Of a stretch of 64,000 nt of DNA, positions 27,709 to 36,393 are shown piece by piece; position 1 is the stretch's first letter, and each line of letters begins with the position of its first letter. This stretch comes from Aphanothece hegewaldii CCALA 016 (GTDB lineage: Bacteria; Cyanobacteriota; Cyanobacteriia; Cyanobacteriales; Microcystaceae). The stretch covers positions 20,092 to 84,091 of the forward strand of contig NZ_PXOH01000020.1 of assembly GCF_003007785.1 (NCBI RefSeq), read 5' to 3'. The notes below the pieces were generated by a model. That model was given only the letters and a program-made list of their open reading frames with translations. It was not told the origin of the DNA and searched no databases. Both the position numbers and the translations under genes were made by a program.

Positions 27709-30315
27709 ATGTTTTATCACTTTATTAAATGGTTATTAATTAGTCTGATTAGCTTGATAATTACTCTAAATTCATCATGGGTGTTCGCTCAAAATTCGCC
27801 ATTAGAACAAGAACAACAAGGAAATAATTTTTATCAATTATATCAGTATCAACAAGCAATACAAGTCTGGCAACAAGCGATACAATCTTATCAAAAAAAA
27901 GACGATCAAATAAGTCAAGCTAGAGTTTTGAGTAACATCGCTTTAGCTTATCAACAGACAGGAGAATGGACAAAGGCAGAACAAGCGATCGCAACCAGTT
28001 TAAACATAATTAATTATACAGAAATAACACCACAAAAACTACCAATATTAGCTCAAGCATTGAATAATTATGGTTTAATACAATTGGCTAAAGGTCAGCC
28101 CGAAAATGCTCTAGAGTCTTGGCAAAAAGCGAGTGATGTTTATCAAAAAATACCTGATAAAATTGGTAAAATTCGTAGTCAAGTTAATCAAGCTAAAGCT
28201 TTTCATACAATGGGTTTACATTCACGCGCTTGTCATATTTTAACCTTAGCTTTAGAATTAGATAATACGATTTGTTCAATGACCAATTTAGAGACAAAAC
28301 AAACATTAGAATCTACACAAAATTTGTTGCTAAATAACTTAAAAAATTCCCCTCATCAAATTGATTCAGTTATCTTATCAGCTTGGTATACTTTAGCTGA
28401 AGAATTAAAAGAAATAGATTTATTAGAAGTAGCACAAATTATATTAAAAGAAATATTACATAAAACAATAACATCGGAAGAAAAAGCAAATATATTGATA
28501 AAACTTGGAAAAATATCTAATAATAATAAAAATACACAAGAAGCATTAAAATGGTATCAAAAAGCCGAAGATAACGCGATTTATCCTTTGACAAAAATAA
28601 CAGTTTTCATGAGTCAGTTAGAAATTTATAAAATAACAGAGCAATGGTCTAATATTCCACCTTTGGTAAATAAAATATCCTCTAATATTAGTCAACTTTA
28701 TCCCAGTCAAGATTCAATTTATGCCCAAATTAATTTTGTAAGGAACGTTAGTTTAATTAAGCAAAATAAACCAAATTTAGATTTACCATCATGGCTAGAA
28801 CTTGCTAAAATCTCAGCAAATGCAGTTCAGCAAGCTAAAATCATTAACTCACAGAAAATAGAAGCTTATGCGTTAGGAAATTTAGGTGCAATTTATGAAC
28901 AAACCAAACAATTAAATATTGCTCAAAAACTTACTGAACAAGCTCTTTTAATTTCTCAATCGCTGAATCTACCAGAAATAACTTATCATTGGTTGTGGCA
29001 GTTAGGAAGAATTTTTCAAGCTAAAGGTGATTCAAAAAAAGCAATTTCTATTTACACTGAAGCAGTTAGTACCCTAGAATCAATTAAACAAGATCTTGTC
29101 ACGGTTAATCAAGATATACAATTTTCTTTTGCTTTAGAGGTTGAACCCGTCTATCGAGAATTAGTCAGTCTTCTTTTACAACCCGATATAAGTGGTAATA
29201 TTCCCCAAGAAAATCTCAAAAAAGCAAGAGATATTATTGAATCTTTACAATTAGCAGAATTAGATAATTTTTTGCAAGAAAGATGTTTAGAAGCAGAACC
29301 AAGATTAATTGATCAAATTGATCAGCAAGCGGCTGTCATTTATCCAATCATTTTACCCGATCGTCTAGAAATTATTCTCAGTCTTCCACAACAACCCCTA
29401 AAACGTTATGTGACTGATGTACCTGAAACTGTACTCAAATCTACTGCGTTAAAATTGCGACAAACCTTAGTTATTCGGAGTAGAAGAGATTTTTATGAAC
29501 CTGCAAAAAATCTTTATGAATGGTTAATCAATCCTTTAGAAAAAGATTTAGAAAAGTTTTCAGTCAATACACTTGTTTTTGTTTTAGATGGGGCTTTAAG
29601 AAATATTCCCATGACTACTCTATACAATGGAAAACAATATCTTATCGAAAAATACGAGATTGCTATAACTCCTGGATTACAATTATTAAATCCTCAACCC
29701 TTGAGAACAACCAGTTTACACACATTGGGTGCAGGAATAACAAAAGCTAGAGAAGGATTTTCACCGCTTTTTTATGTAAATCAAGAATTAGAAAGTATTC
29801 AAGATAATGTTAAAAGTAAAATATTGTTAAATCAATCCTTTACAGTTCAATTATTTACAAATGTATTATTAGATAATAATTTTCCAATTGTTCATATAGC
29901 AACTCATGGTCAATTTAGTTCAAATTTTGTCAATACTTTTCTTTTGGCATGGGATAATAAAATTAATATTCGTCAGTTAGATACGATTTTAAAAGGAAAA
30001 AGTTACAGTCAAAATGGTGCAATTGAGTTATTAATTTTGAGTGCTTGTGAAACAGCTACAGGTGATGAAAGAGCCGCTTTAGGATTAGCTGGTATGGCGG
30101 TTCGTTCTGGTGCTAGAAGTACTATAGCCACTCTTTGGTCAATTAATGATGAAGCAAGCGCAGAATTAATGAGTATGTTTTATCAATCTCTAACAGTGGG
30201 CAATAAGACCAAATTACAATCTTTAAGAGAAGCACAATTAAATTTATTAAGTAATGCTAAATATCGTCATCCTTTTTATTGGTCTGCTTATGTTTTACTG
30301 GGAAATTGGCTGTAA
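27709..30315 (+). CDS. Exported TPR-CHAT protein (caspase-like)
   Basis: 868 residues. The N-terminus is a signal peptide ending near WVFAQNS (about residue 23). TPR-like helical repeats fill about 30-460 (QQGNNFYQLYQYQQAIQVWQQA, QKLPILAQALNNYGLIQLAKG, and others). The C-terminal CHAT domain spans about 580-868. It carries the His733 (IATHGQFS) and Cys780 (LSACETATGDERAALGLAGM) dyad expected of an active clan-CD cysteine peptidase. I start at ATG 27709, not the TTG six bases earlier. CHAT-TPR proteins are numerous in cyanobacteria and mostly uncharacterised. The last 59 bp overlap the convergent cobL gene. Confidence 0.9.
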   Translation: MFYHFIKWLLISLISLIITLNSSWVFAQNSPLEQEQQGNNFYQLYQYQQAIQVWQQAIQSYQKKDDQISQARVLSNIALAYQQTGEWTKAEQAIATSLNIINYTEITPQKLPILAQALNNYGLIQLAKGQPENALESWQKASDVYQKIPDKIGKIRSQVNQAKAFHTMGLHSRACHILTLALELDNTICSMTNLETKQTLESTQNLLLNNLKNSPHQIDSVILSAWYTLAEELKEIDLLEVAQIILKEILHKTITSEEKANILIKLGKISNNNKNTQEALKWYQKAEDNAIYPLTKITVFMSQLEIYKITEQWSNIPPLVNKISSNISQLYPSQDSIYAQINFVRNVSLIKQNKPNLDLPSWLELAKISANAVQQAKIINSQKIEAYALGNLGAIYEQTKQLNIAQKLTEQALLISQSLNLPEITYHWLWQLGRIFQAKGDSKKAISIYTEAVSTLESIKQDLVTVNQDIQFSFALEVEPVYRELVSLLLQPDISGNIPQENLKKARDIIESLQLAELDNFLQERCLEAEPRLIDQIDQQAAVIYPIILPDRLEIILSLPQQPLKRYVTDVPETVLKSTALKLRQTLVIRSRRDFYEPAKNLYEWLINPLEKDLEKFSVNTLVFVLDGALRNIPMTTLYNGKQYLIEKYEIAITPGLQLLNPQPLRTTSLHTLGAGITKAREGFSPLFYVNQELESIQDNVKSKILLNQSFTVQLFTNVLLDNNFPIVHIATHGQFSSNFVNTFLLAWDNKINIRQLDTILKGKSYSQNGAIELLILSACETATGDERAALGLAGMAVRSGARSTIATLWSINDEASAELMSMFYQSLTVGNKTKLQSLREAQLNLLSNAKYRHPFYWSAYVLLGNWL

Positions 30316-31534
30316 TAATAGTAACAGGATTTAAAGGAGCAAACCTAGTTAATTCTCCTACAAGAGTAGAACGAGCAATATTTAATTGTAATAGTTGATA
30401 TTCCCAGTTATTTTTTGAGAACCAGTTCATACTTTCATGCAGGTTTTCTAAGGTAGCAAGTGCTATAACAATTATCCCTTGAATTGCTAGTTTTTTAGCA
30501 CAAATGGTTAATATTTCATCTATTTTACTGCTACTTCCTCCAATAAAAACTCGCTCAGGTGCGGGAAGATTTTCTAAAATATCAGGTGCAGTTCCATAAA
30601 TAGGATTAATATTAGTCACTTGAAATCTTTTACAGTTTTGTTCGATTAAATTAATTCCCATTGCTGTTTTTTCTATCGCATAAATTAAAGAAGTTGGACA
30701 CAACCGAGCTATTTCAATAGATACGGAGCCTGTCCCTGCTCCAATATCCCAAATAATTTGCTTTTCTTGTAAGTTTAATTCTCCTAAAATACTAATTCTA
30801 ATTTCTCTTTTGGTCATTAAACCAGGACGATCTTTAAAAGTTAAAAACTGTTGATCCGCTATGCCAAATAAAGGTAATTTTTCTAGTTTTATATAAGTTT
30901 TTTCTACTCTAAGCAAAATAAGAATATTTAAACTTGCAAAACTATTTTTAGATAATTTTTTTAGTTCTTGTGGTAAAAAATAATTTACTTTTTCTGTTTC
31001 ATATTCTAAATTTTCACAAACCCAAAAATTATATTGTGTTGGAATATCTAAACTTAAATAATATTGAGCGATCGCAGCAGGATTATTTACCGAATCAGTA
31101 AGAATAGCAATTTTTTCAACACCTTTTTGTAAGAGTTTATTCAACTCATCTAAATTACGACCATGTACACTAACAATATGTGCATCTTGCCAAGGTATTT
31201 TAATCCGATTAAAAGCGAGTTGTACTGAATTAAGATGAGGATGAAATTGTAAAATATCAGCAGGAAACTTTTCTAATAATAAACGTCCTAAACCAAAAAA
31301 AAGCGGATCGCCACTCACTAAAATAACTATTTTTTCTTTGTTTTGTAATTGCTCATAAACCTCAATTAGCGTTTGTTGAATATCATTTAAAACTATCTTT
31401 TTAGCGAGATGTTCAGGAAAATAACTTAAATGTCGATCGCTTCCTACTAAAATAGTAGCTTGTTCGACTACTTTCCTAATCGTTTCTGTTAGCCCCAAAA
31501 CTCCATTTAATCCAATCCCAACAACATCTATCAT
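30257..31534 (-). CDS. cobL: Precorrin-6Y C5,15-methyltransferase (CbiE-CbiT fusion)
   Basis: 425 residues. The CbiE half (1-200) has VVGIGLNG, LVGSDRHLSYF and the VSGDPLFFGLGRLLLE loop. The CbiT half (about 215-425) has the SAM motif IIWDIGAGTGSVSIEIARL, followed by PERVFIGGSSSKIDEIL. It methylates C5 and C15 and decarboxylates C12 of the corrin ring. The start codon overlaps the cobH stop (TAATG). The C-terminal tail beyond FAPLNPVTIITANFP is overlapped by the end of the CHAT gene on the other strand and may be longer than the ancestral end. Confidence 0.93.
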   Translation of the reverse strand: MIDVVGIGLNGVLGLTETIRKVVEQATILVGSDRHLSYFPEHLAKKIVLNDIQQTLIEVYEQLQNKEKIVILVSGDPLFFGLGRLLLEKFPADILQFHPHLNSVQLAFNRIKIPWQDAHIVSVHGRNLDELNKLLQKGVEKIAILTDSVNNPAAIAQYYLSLDIPTQYNFWVCENLEYETEKVNYFLPQELKKLSKNSFASLNILILLRVEKTYIKLEKLPLFGIADQQFLTFKDRPGLMTKREIRISILGELNLQEKQIIWDIGAGTGSVSIEIARLCPTSLIYAIEKTAMGINLIEQNCKRFQVTNINPIYGTAPDILENLPAPERVFIGGSSSKIDEILTICAKKLAIQGIIVIALATLENLHESMNWFSKNNWEYQLLQLNIARSTLVGELTRFAPLNPVTIITANFPVKHKQTNKKDDDI

Positions 31535-32157
31535 TATTTTTGTTCGCTTAATTCTCTTGTCATAGCTAAAATTAATATTGCATTAATAATCGCCGAAGCA
31601 ACTGGAGAGCCGCCCTTTCTTCCCTTGACACTAATTTGAGGAATATTAATTTGTGCAAGTGCTTGTTTTGACTCTACCACAGAAACAAACCCCACAGGAA
31701 CACCAATAACTAAACTCGGTTTAATTTGAGTTTTTTCTATTTCTTGACACAAAGCAAGTAAAGCGGTTGGGGCATTTCCAATGACATAAATAGCTTCTGG
31801 ATATCGCTCAAAACATTTTAATATCCCTGTTTCAGTTAATGTTTTATTAGGTTCAGGAATTGTAACTTGTTCGACTGCGGTAATAATGGGATTTTGAAAG
31901 GTTTTACTAACAAGGGTTTTGATTCCTTGTTTCACCATGCTAACATCAGTAATAATTGGACAACGATTTCGTAAACTCTCAATCCCTTTTTCAATGGCAT
32001 CCGAACTAAATATGAGCAAATTAGTATACTCAAAATCGGCTGTTGCATGAATAATTCGGCGTACGATCGCATATTCTAAAGCATTAAATGAATGTTCACC
32101 AATTTCTTGATCAATAATGGCGAAACTTTGTTCTAAAATCGGATGATTGAGATTCAC
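31534..32157 (-). CDS. cobH: Precorrin-8X methylmutase (GTG start)
   Basis: 207 residues. CobH/CbiC moves the C11 methyl group to C12 to make hydrogenobyrinate or cobyrinate. Family features are the RRIIHATADFEYTNLLIFS segment containing the catalytic His, CPIITDVSMVKQGI, and the Gly-rich SVKGRKGGSPVASAIINA end. Translation probably begins at GTG 32157; coupling to cobL is by a TAATG overlap. Other corrin genes are not in the window, and no cobalamin riboswitch is visible upstream. Confidence 0.93.
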   Translation of the reverse strand: MNLNHPILEQSFAIIDQEIGEHSFNALEYAIVRRIIHATADFEYTNLLIFSSDAIEKGIESLRNRCPIITDVSMVKQGIKTLVSKTFQNPIITAVEQVTIPEPNKTLTETGILKCFERYPEAIYVIGNAPTALLALCQEIEKTQIKPSLVIGVPVGFVSVVESKQALAQINIPQISVKGRKGGSPVASAIINAILILAMTRELSEQK

Positions 32158-32356
32158 GCTTATATATGCTTAATAATAATGATGAGCTTTCTTAGGACTA
32201 TCTTAAACAGTAGCAGAGTTATTGCTGTTGTAGGTAACTTAGATTGCTCGTCGTCGAATTTCAATGCAAAGCTCTATTTGTTGTAACAATTCTTTAAAAT
32301 AGTAAGGAGTAACGAAAATATTATGTGTATAAACCTTACTTATTACCACAAACATT

Positions 32357-33133
32357 ATGCAACTGACTTATTTTGATAGTAACTCTTGGTTAATCGAATT
32401 GGGTGGCAAACGTATTTTACTCGATCCTTGGTTAGTCGGAAAATTAATCTTTGGGAACTTAGGATGGCTATTTCGCGGCTCAAAAACCACAGAGCGCCCG
32501 ATACCTGAAAATATTGATCTGATCTTACTCTCTCAAGGATTAGAAGATCATGCCCATACTCCAACTTTGAAACAACTCGATCATAATATTCCTGTGGTAG
32601 CCTCTCCAAATGCGGCAAAAGTCGTTCAAGAATTAGGCTACACTCAAGTGACAACTTTGGGACATCATGAAAGTTATATTTTTGATAATACCATTGAAAT
32701 TAAAGCGGTTCCAGGTTCTCCCGTCGGACCAACATTGGTGGAAAATGGTTATATTCTAAAAGCCTTAGATAGTGGTTTGAGTTTGTATTATGAACCACAT
32801 GGCTATCATGGGGCTACTCTCAAGGAAATGTCACCCATTGATGTAATTATTACACCGATTATTGATTTGAAACTACCTTTATTAGGTTCTGTTATCAAAG
32901 GGCAAAAAAACGCGTTAGAAGTCTGTCAGTGGTTACGTCCACAAGTTATTTTACCAACTGCTGCGGGGGGTGATATTAATTTTGAAGGGTTATTAATATC
33001 ATTTTTAAGTACAGAAGGAACTTCCGATACTTTCCGTCATCTTCTCCAAGAAAATAAGCTATCAACCCAAGTTTTAGAGCCAAAATCTGGCGAAAAAGTA
33101 GTATTAGACTTAAAACCCCTTGTCTGTGGTTAA
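32357..33133 (+). CDS. MBL-fold protein with an altered metal-binding motif
   Basis: 258 residues of the UlaG-like MBL superfamily: MQLTYFDSNSWLIELGGKRILLDPWL at the start, and EVCQWLRPQVILPTAAGGDINFEGL near the end. The usual HxHxDH metal motif reads SQGLEDH at about 58-64, so both leading His are replaced while the Asp and His remain. Homologues of this degenerate type occur in cyanobacteria and plants. Hydrolase activity is therefore uncertain. ATG start. The gene is divergent from cobH with a 199-bp intergenic region. Confidence 0.85.
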   Translation: MQLTYFDSNSWLIELGGKRILLDPWLVGKLIFGNLGWLFRGSKTTERPIPENIDLILLSQGLEDHAHTPTLKQLDHNIPVVASPNAAKVVQELGYTQVTTLGHHESYIFDNTIEIKAVPGSPVGPTLVENGYILKALDSGLSLYYEPHGYHGATLKEMSPIDVIITPIIDLKLPLLGSVIKGQKNALEVCQWLRPQVILPTAAGGDINFEGLLISFLSTEGTSDTFRHLLQENKLSTQVLEPKSGEKVVLDLKPLVCG

Positions 33134-33308
33134 TAAGAATTGATTGAAACGCAAAACTGTTAAGGGTAGAAAGACTAGACTGGGTTTGGACTCTCTACCC
33201 CTACTTAGATAAATTTGGGAAAATCAATTTAATGTAAGTAAGATCTTCTTTCTTTTTTTCCCTTGATCTTGCTAAAATAACTAAAAGTCAAAAAAGGAAT
33301 GTAGCCTG

Positions 33309-33737
33309 ATGACCACCATTGAGCCACTCAGTGAGGAGCAAATCCTACAATTAGTTAATACTTGTCATCATCTTGCAATGGTTCATGTAGACATCACTAA
33401 AAAAATTGATGATTTGATCAAACAAGTATATCAAATTGAACATCATCAGGGATTAATGGCTCATGCACAAACTAGCTTTCTCACAATATTTGAAAAAATC
33501 GAACAACAGCAAGAAAAGTTAATTGATGCTCAAGAAATTTTAACAAGCAATCAAGCTAATTTAGCGAATGCAGTTAAACAATTAGCCGACTCTCAATTAC
33601 AATTAACACGATTTGTAGAACGTCTAGACGATAAACTTTCATCCACTAGCGCAGCGATGGAAAGATCCGATCGCATTCTTGATTATTTGGTACGGCAAAA
33701 AAATACAACGACTGATTCAAGTGATTCTCAAGATTAA
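33309..33737 (+). CDS. Coiled-coil protein of unknown function
   Basis: 142 residues. From about 35 to 125 the sequence is heptad-like (LIKQVYQIEHHQGLMAHAQ, FEKIEQQQEKLIDAQEIL, NAVKQLADSQLQLTRFVERLDDKL), predicting a long coiled coil. A Ser/Thr/Asp-rich tail follows. No enzymatic motif, signal peptide or membrane span. It is preceded by a dispersed repeat pair (33162-33204) that ends the MBL transcription unit. The family is not recognised. Confidence 0.65.
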   Translation: MTTIEPLSEEQILQLVNTCHHLAMVHVDITKKIDDLIKQVYQIEHHQGLMAHAQTSFLTIFEKIEQQQEKLIDAQEILTSNQANLANAVKQLADSQLQLTRFVERLDDKLSSTSAAMERSDRILDYLVRQKNTTTDSSDSQD

Positions 33738-33785
33738 ACTAAAAGCGAAAGAGCAGGATCATTTCTGATTAACTGCTCTCTCTAT

Positions 33786-34118
33786 TTAAACGGTTTGGTA
33801 ACCTATGAGCCGGATTTGAGGAATCTTCCATATATTCTTACTAGGAGGTTTGTCATCGAGGCTATCCCCTTCTTGAATGGGAACTAACATGGAATCAGTA
33901 GAACGTACAATCATGTGACCTTTGGTATAAGCATCGCGCAACTGACGACCGATTTTCCATGCTTGATATTTTGCAACAGTCCAACGCGGATTAGATGGAT
34001 AGCCTGCAAAGCCAGAGCGTAGAGCAGCGTAGTTTTCTGGTAAGATCTGGGTGTTTACATAGATGCGATCCGTTAAATCAGCAACGTTGGGGTATGAAGT
34101 CTTTTGGACTCTTAACAT
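33786..34118 (-). CDS. Conserved cyanobacterial-type unknown protein
   Basis: 110 residues with well-conserved-looking blocks YVNTQILPENYAALRSGFAGYPSNPRW and KYQAWKIGRQLRDAYTKG. There is no membrane segment or known catalytic motif. The pattern of aromatic residues and prolines suggests a compact soluble fold. I cannot name the family. It is followed by nothing on its strand before 33737 and is transcribed towards the coiled-coil gene. Confidence 0.65.
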   Translation of the reverse strand: MLRVQKTSYPNVADLTDRIYVNTQILPENYAALRSGFAGYPSNPRWTVAKYQAWKIGRQLRDAYTKGHMIVRSTDSMLVPIQEGDSLDDKPPSKNIWKIPQIRLIGYQTV

Positions 34119-34270
34119 TTATGTCACCCCTATGTTGTTATTATCAAATGTTATTATCAACACATATCCTGAGTGGATATTCCTATATAATATTACAAAT
34201 TATTACATTTGTCGATGATCTTGCTCACAAAATTCCCGTAAAAATTCGGGGATAATTTTTTAAAATAGGA

Positions 34271-34951
34271 TTACTTTTCACCAAAGCGATAACCTTTGCC
34301 GTAAACAGTATGAATTAAAGGACTTTCTGCCTCTCCCTCAATCTTGCGCCGCAACAAGCGAATTAATGCTGCTAAAACATTACTATTGGGTGCTTCGTGT
34401 TCTGTCCACAAATGTTGATAGATTTGTTCATGGGTTAGCAGTTGCTCGGCATGACTCATTAAATAGGCTAAGAGTTGCGTTTCTTTTTCCGATAAGCTGA
34501 TAACTCTTCCTTGACGATAAGCCATTTGATTATCGGGATCTAGTTCTAAATCAGCAATTTTTAGTTTTCCGTTGTTATTAGCTGGGTCATTTGGCGATCG
34601 ACGTAATAAAGCACGGATTCTCGCTAATAATTCCCGTAATTCAAAAGGTTTGACAATATAATCATCGGCACCCGCATCTAAACCTAACACGCGATCGTCG
34701 ATCGTATCTTTCGCCGTTAAAATGAGTACAGGGGTGAGATTTCCTTGGTTTCGGATAGATGAACAAATTTCTACACCAGATTGATAAGGTAACATCCAAT
34801 CTAGAATAATCAAATCATAATTGTTTTGTTGCGCGAGATTCAGACCATCAGTACCATTATCCGCAATTTCGACATGATACCCCTCTTGAGACAAAACATG
34901 ACTGAGGGGTTCTGTTAATTCTGTCTCATCATCCACCAAAAGAATTTTCAT
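34271..34951 (-). CDS. OmpR-family response regulator
   Basis: 226 residues from the ATG at 34951 (MKILLVDDE). A TTG six bases upstream is in frame but the receiver fold begins at MKILL. The receiver domain (1-120) has the phospho-acceptor Asp in DLIILDWMLP, Thr in LILTAKD and Lys in YIVKPFEL. The winged-helix DNA-binding domain follows (about 128-226; ISLSEKETQLLAYLMSH, HTVYGKGYRFGEK). No histidine kinase is adjacent. A TnpB element ends 10 bp upstream, so the original promoter has been displaced and expression probably depends on the element or on read-through. Confidence 0.93.
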   Translation of the reverse strand: MKILLVDDETELTEPLSHVLSQEGYHVEIADNGTDGLNLAQQNNYDLIILDWMLPYQSGVEICSSIRNQGNLTPVLILTAKDTIDDRVLGLDAGADDYIVKPFELRELLARIRALLRRSPNDPANNNGKLKIADLELDPDNQMAYRQGRVISLSEKETQLLAYLMSHAEQLLTHEQIYQHLWTEHEAPNSNVLAALIRLLRRKIEGEAESPLIHTVYGKGYRFGEK

Positions 34952-34961
34952 CGCCAATAAA

Positions 34962-36188
34962 CTACCCCACCTTAGCCTGGTTACCTCGGCTTGAAGATGG
35001 GGTTTTTGGTAGCCCTAAAGCATCAAACAAGGTAAGCTGAATATATTGCACTTTTCGCTTAATCTCGCATGATAGCCCTGTGCCTCTAGGTCGGTTTATA
35101 AGCGACCCCAATGCTGCTATATTCTTGCTACCGTTCCAGTCTGCATCAAAACTTCCACAACTGGAACAGGTAAATCTTTTGCCGTTTCTATCGCCAATTA
35201 CAAAGCATTTATGACAGGTTTGTGAGGTATAGGCAGGGTTGACTAAAATTAGTTTAACTCCTGCTAATAAACATTTATAAGTGAGATATTGTCTCAACTG
35301 ATAAAATGCCCAATTATTACCCAATCTTTTGTCTTTTTTGCTTCTAGGGTTTTGATTGGTTCTTTCTCTTATTCCTGTCAAATCTTCAATAGCGATCGCT
35401 TTTTTGTTAGCCACAGCATTATTAACTAACTTACGGCTTATCACATGATTAATGTGTTTCTGAAAGCGTTTCTCCTTGCCTGACAACCGTTGCTGAAGCT
35501 GACGACATCTACGCCGTGTACTTCTTGTGCCTTTCAGGGCTTTTTTCTGAAAAACGGCTCTTAGGATGGCATAGTGATTTCGTAAATCTGTTATCTGTTT
35601 TCCCGACCAATAATCGCCAACAGATGTAACACAGATGTCGGTACGACCAAAATCTGCACCGATTACATCGTCAGTTTCTATTAATTTAGGGACGGGTTTA
35701 TCCAGATTTATGTGTATATAGTAATGACCATTCTTGCGTTTAACTAAAGTAGCTGAGGTCGGTTCAGTTCCTTTTAATATTCCCCTCTGATAGTTGCCGA
35801 TTAATAGCTCAAATTTATGCCGTTTATGGAGAAGCTTTAGGCTAACAGTCCAGTCACTTTCTCTAAAGCTAAAAATCCGAGCATCGTAACTAATCGAAGT
35901 TGGGGAAAATTCTTTAACCGTTTTACCTTTTTGTTTTGCTGTCTTTCGGTTATAACATACTCTTCTGACTGCCTGAATAGCCAAATTAGAAGATAATCCA
36001 AATTTAGCCCGAACATCCTGATAAACCAATGACTGCATAGCTTGTTTATTAGTTAGTTTTGCAGGAGTATTTTGGTTGATCCAATCACAAGCTACAGCAA
36101 AAGTAAGCAATGTATCATCTATATCTTTGGCGAGATCACTACTTACCTTCATCTTACAAGCTATGGTGATAGTCTGGACTTCGGGCAT
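34962..36188 (-). CDS. tnpB: TnpB, RNA-guided endonuclease of an IS605-like element
   Basis: 408 residues with an intact RuvC-like nuclease: Asp in IGADFGRTD, Glu in AIAIEDLTGIRERT, Asp in FDADWNGSKN. Between the last two is a four-cysteine zinc ribbon (CHKC...CSSC). TnpB proteins are guided by an RNA transcribed from the element's right end and cut the empty donor site. The RE hairpin overlaps the last codons and stop. The adjacent host sequence, which would supply the guide, is the start of the response-regulator gene. ATG start at 36188. Confidence 0.92.
   Translation of the reverse strand: MPEVQTITIACKMKVSSDLAKDIDDTLLTFAVACDWINQNTPAKLTNKQAMQSLVYQDVRAKFGLSSNLAIQAVRRVCYNRKTAKQKGKTVKEFSPTSISYDARIFSFRESDWTVSLKLLHKRHKFELLIGNYQRGILKGTEPTSATLVKRKNGHYYIHINLDKPVPKLIETDDVIGADFGRTDICVTSVGDYWSGKQITDLRNHYAILRAVFQKKALKGTRSTRRRCRQLQQRLSGKEKRFQKHINHVISRKLVNNAVANKKAIAIEDLTGIRERTNQNPRSKKDKRLGNNWAFYQLRQYLTYKCLLAGVKLILVNPAYTSQTCHKCFVIGDRNGKRFTCSSCGSFDADWNGSKNIAALGSLINRPRGTGLSCEIKRKVQYIQLTLFDALGLPKTPSSSRGNQAKVG
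34965..35002 (-). ncRNA. Right-end hairpin, likely 3' scaffold of the TnpB guide RNA
   Basis: On the minus strand CCCCATCTT pairs with AAGGTGGGG, with an inner AGCC/GGCT stem. The hairpin includes the stop codon side of tnpB, the layout of omega RNAs in this family. The guide would begin just after the TAGTTT that follows. Confidence 0.6.
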
Positions 36189-36261
36189 TTATAATGTCAA
36201 AAGGTGATTTACTAAAATAAGGATAGCATAATATCGGGTGCTACGCACAGTTTATTTATTG

Positions 36262-36308
36262 GTCGCAATTCCTCCCTAACCTGTAGAGGATTAGGGAATC
36301 CTTGCGAC
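36262..36308. repeat. Imperfect 47-bp palindrome upstream of tnpB
   Basis: Arms GTCGCAATTCCTCCCTAA and TTAGGGAATCCTTGCGAC flank an 11-nt loop. It lies about 75 bp upstream of the tnpB start and about 85 bp upstream of the divergent PAS-REC gene. It may be the left-end structure of the element, or a regulatory hairpin. Confidence 0.6.
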
Positions 36309-36393
36309 ATTTAGTTGAAAAAATGTCATGACCTATAATTCGCTTGCATGATTTCACGAGATAGAATAGTAACTAAATCATTAAACACGCCTC

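Larger units (their letters stand above)
34962..36308 (-). mobile_element. IS200/IS605-like element carrying only tnpB
   Basis: The approximate span is from the right-end hairpin (34965-35002), embedded in the end of tnpB, to an imperfect palindrome (36262-36308) upstream of tnpB that may be the left end. No TnpA transposase gene is present, so mobility would need one in trans. Exact ends are not determinable without an empty site for comparison. Confidence 0.6.

Noticed and set aside
32158..32356. A cobalamin riboswitch between cobH and the MBL gene
   Set aside because: The conserved B12-box sequence is not present and no large folded leader is evident.
34962..36188. A nuclease-dead TnpB-like repressor next to the response regulator
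   Set aside because: All three RuvC acidic residues and the zinc ribbon are present, so it looks like an active nuclease.
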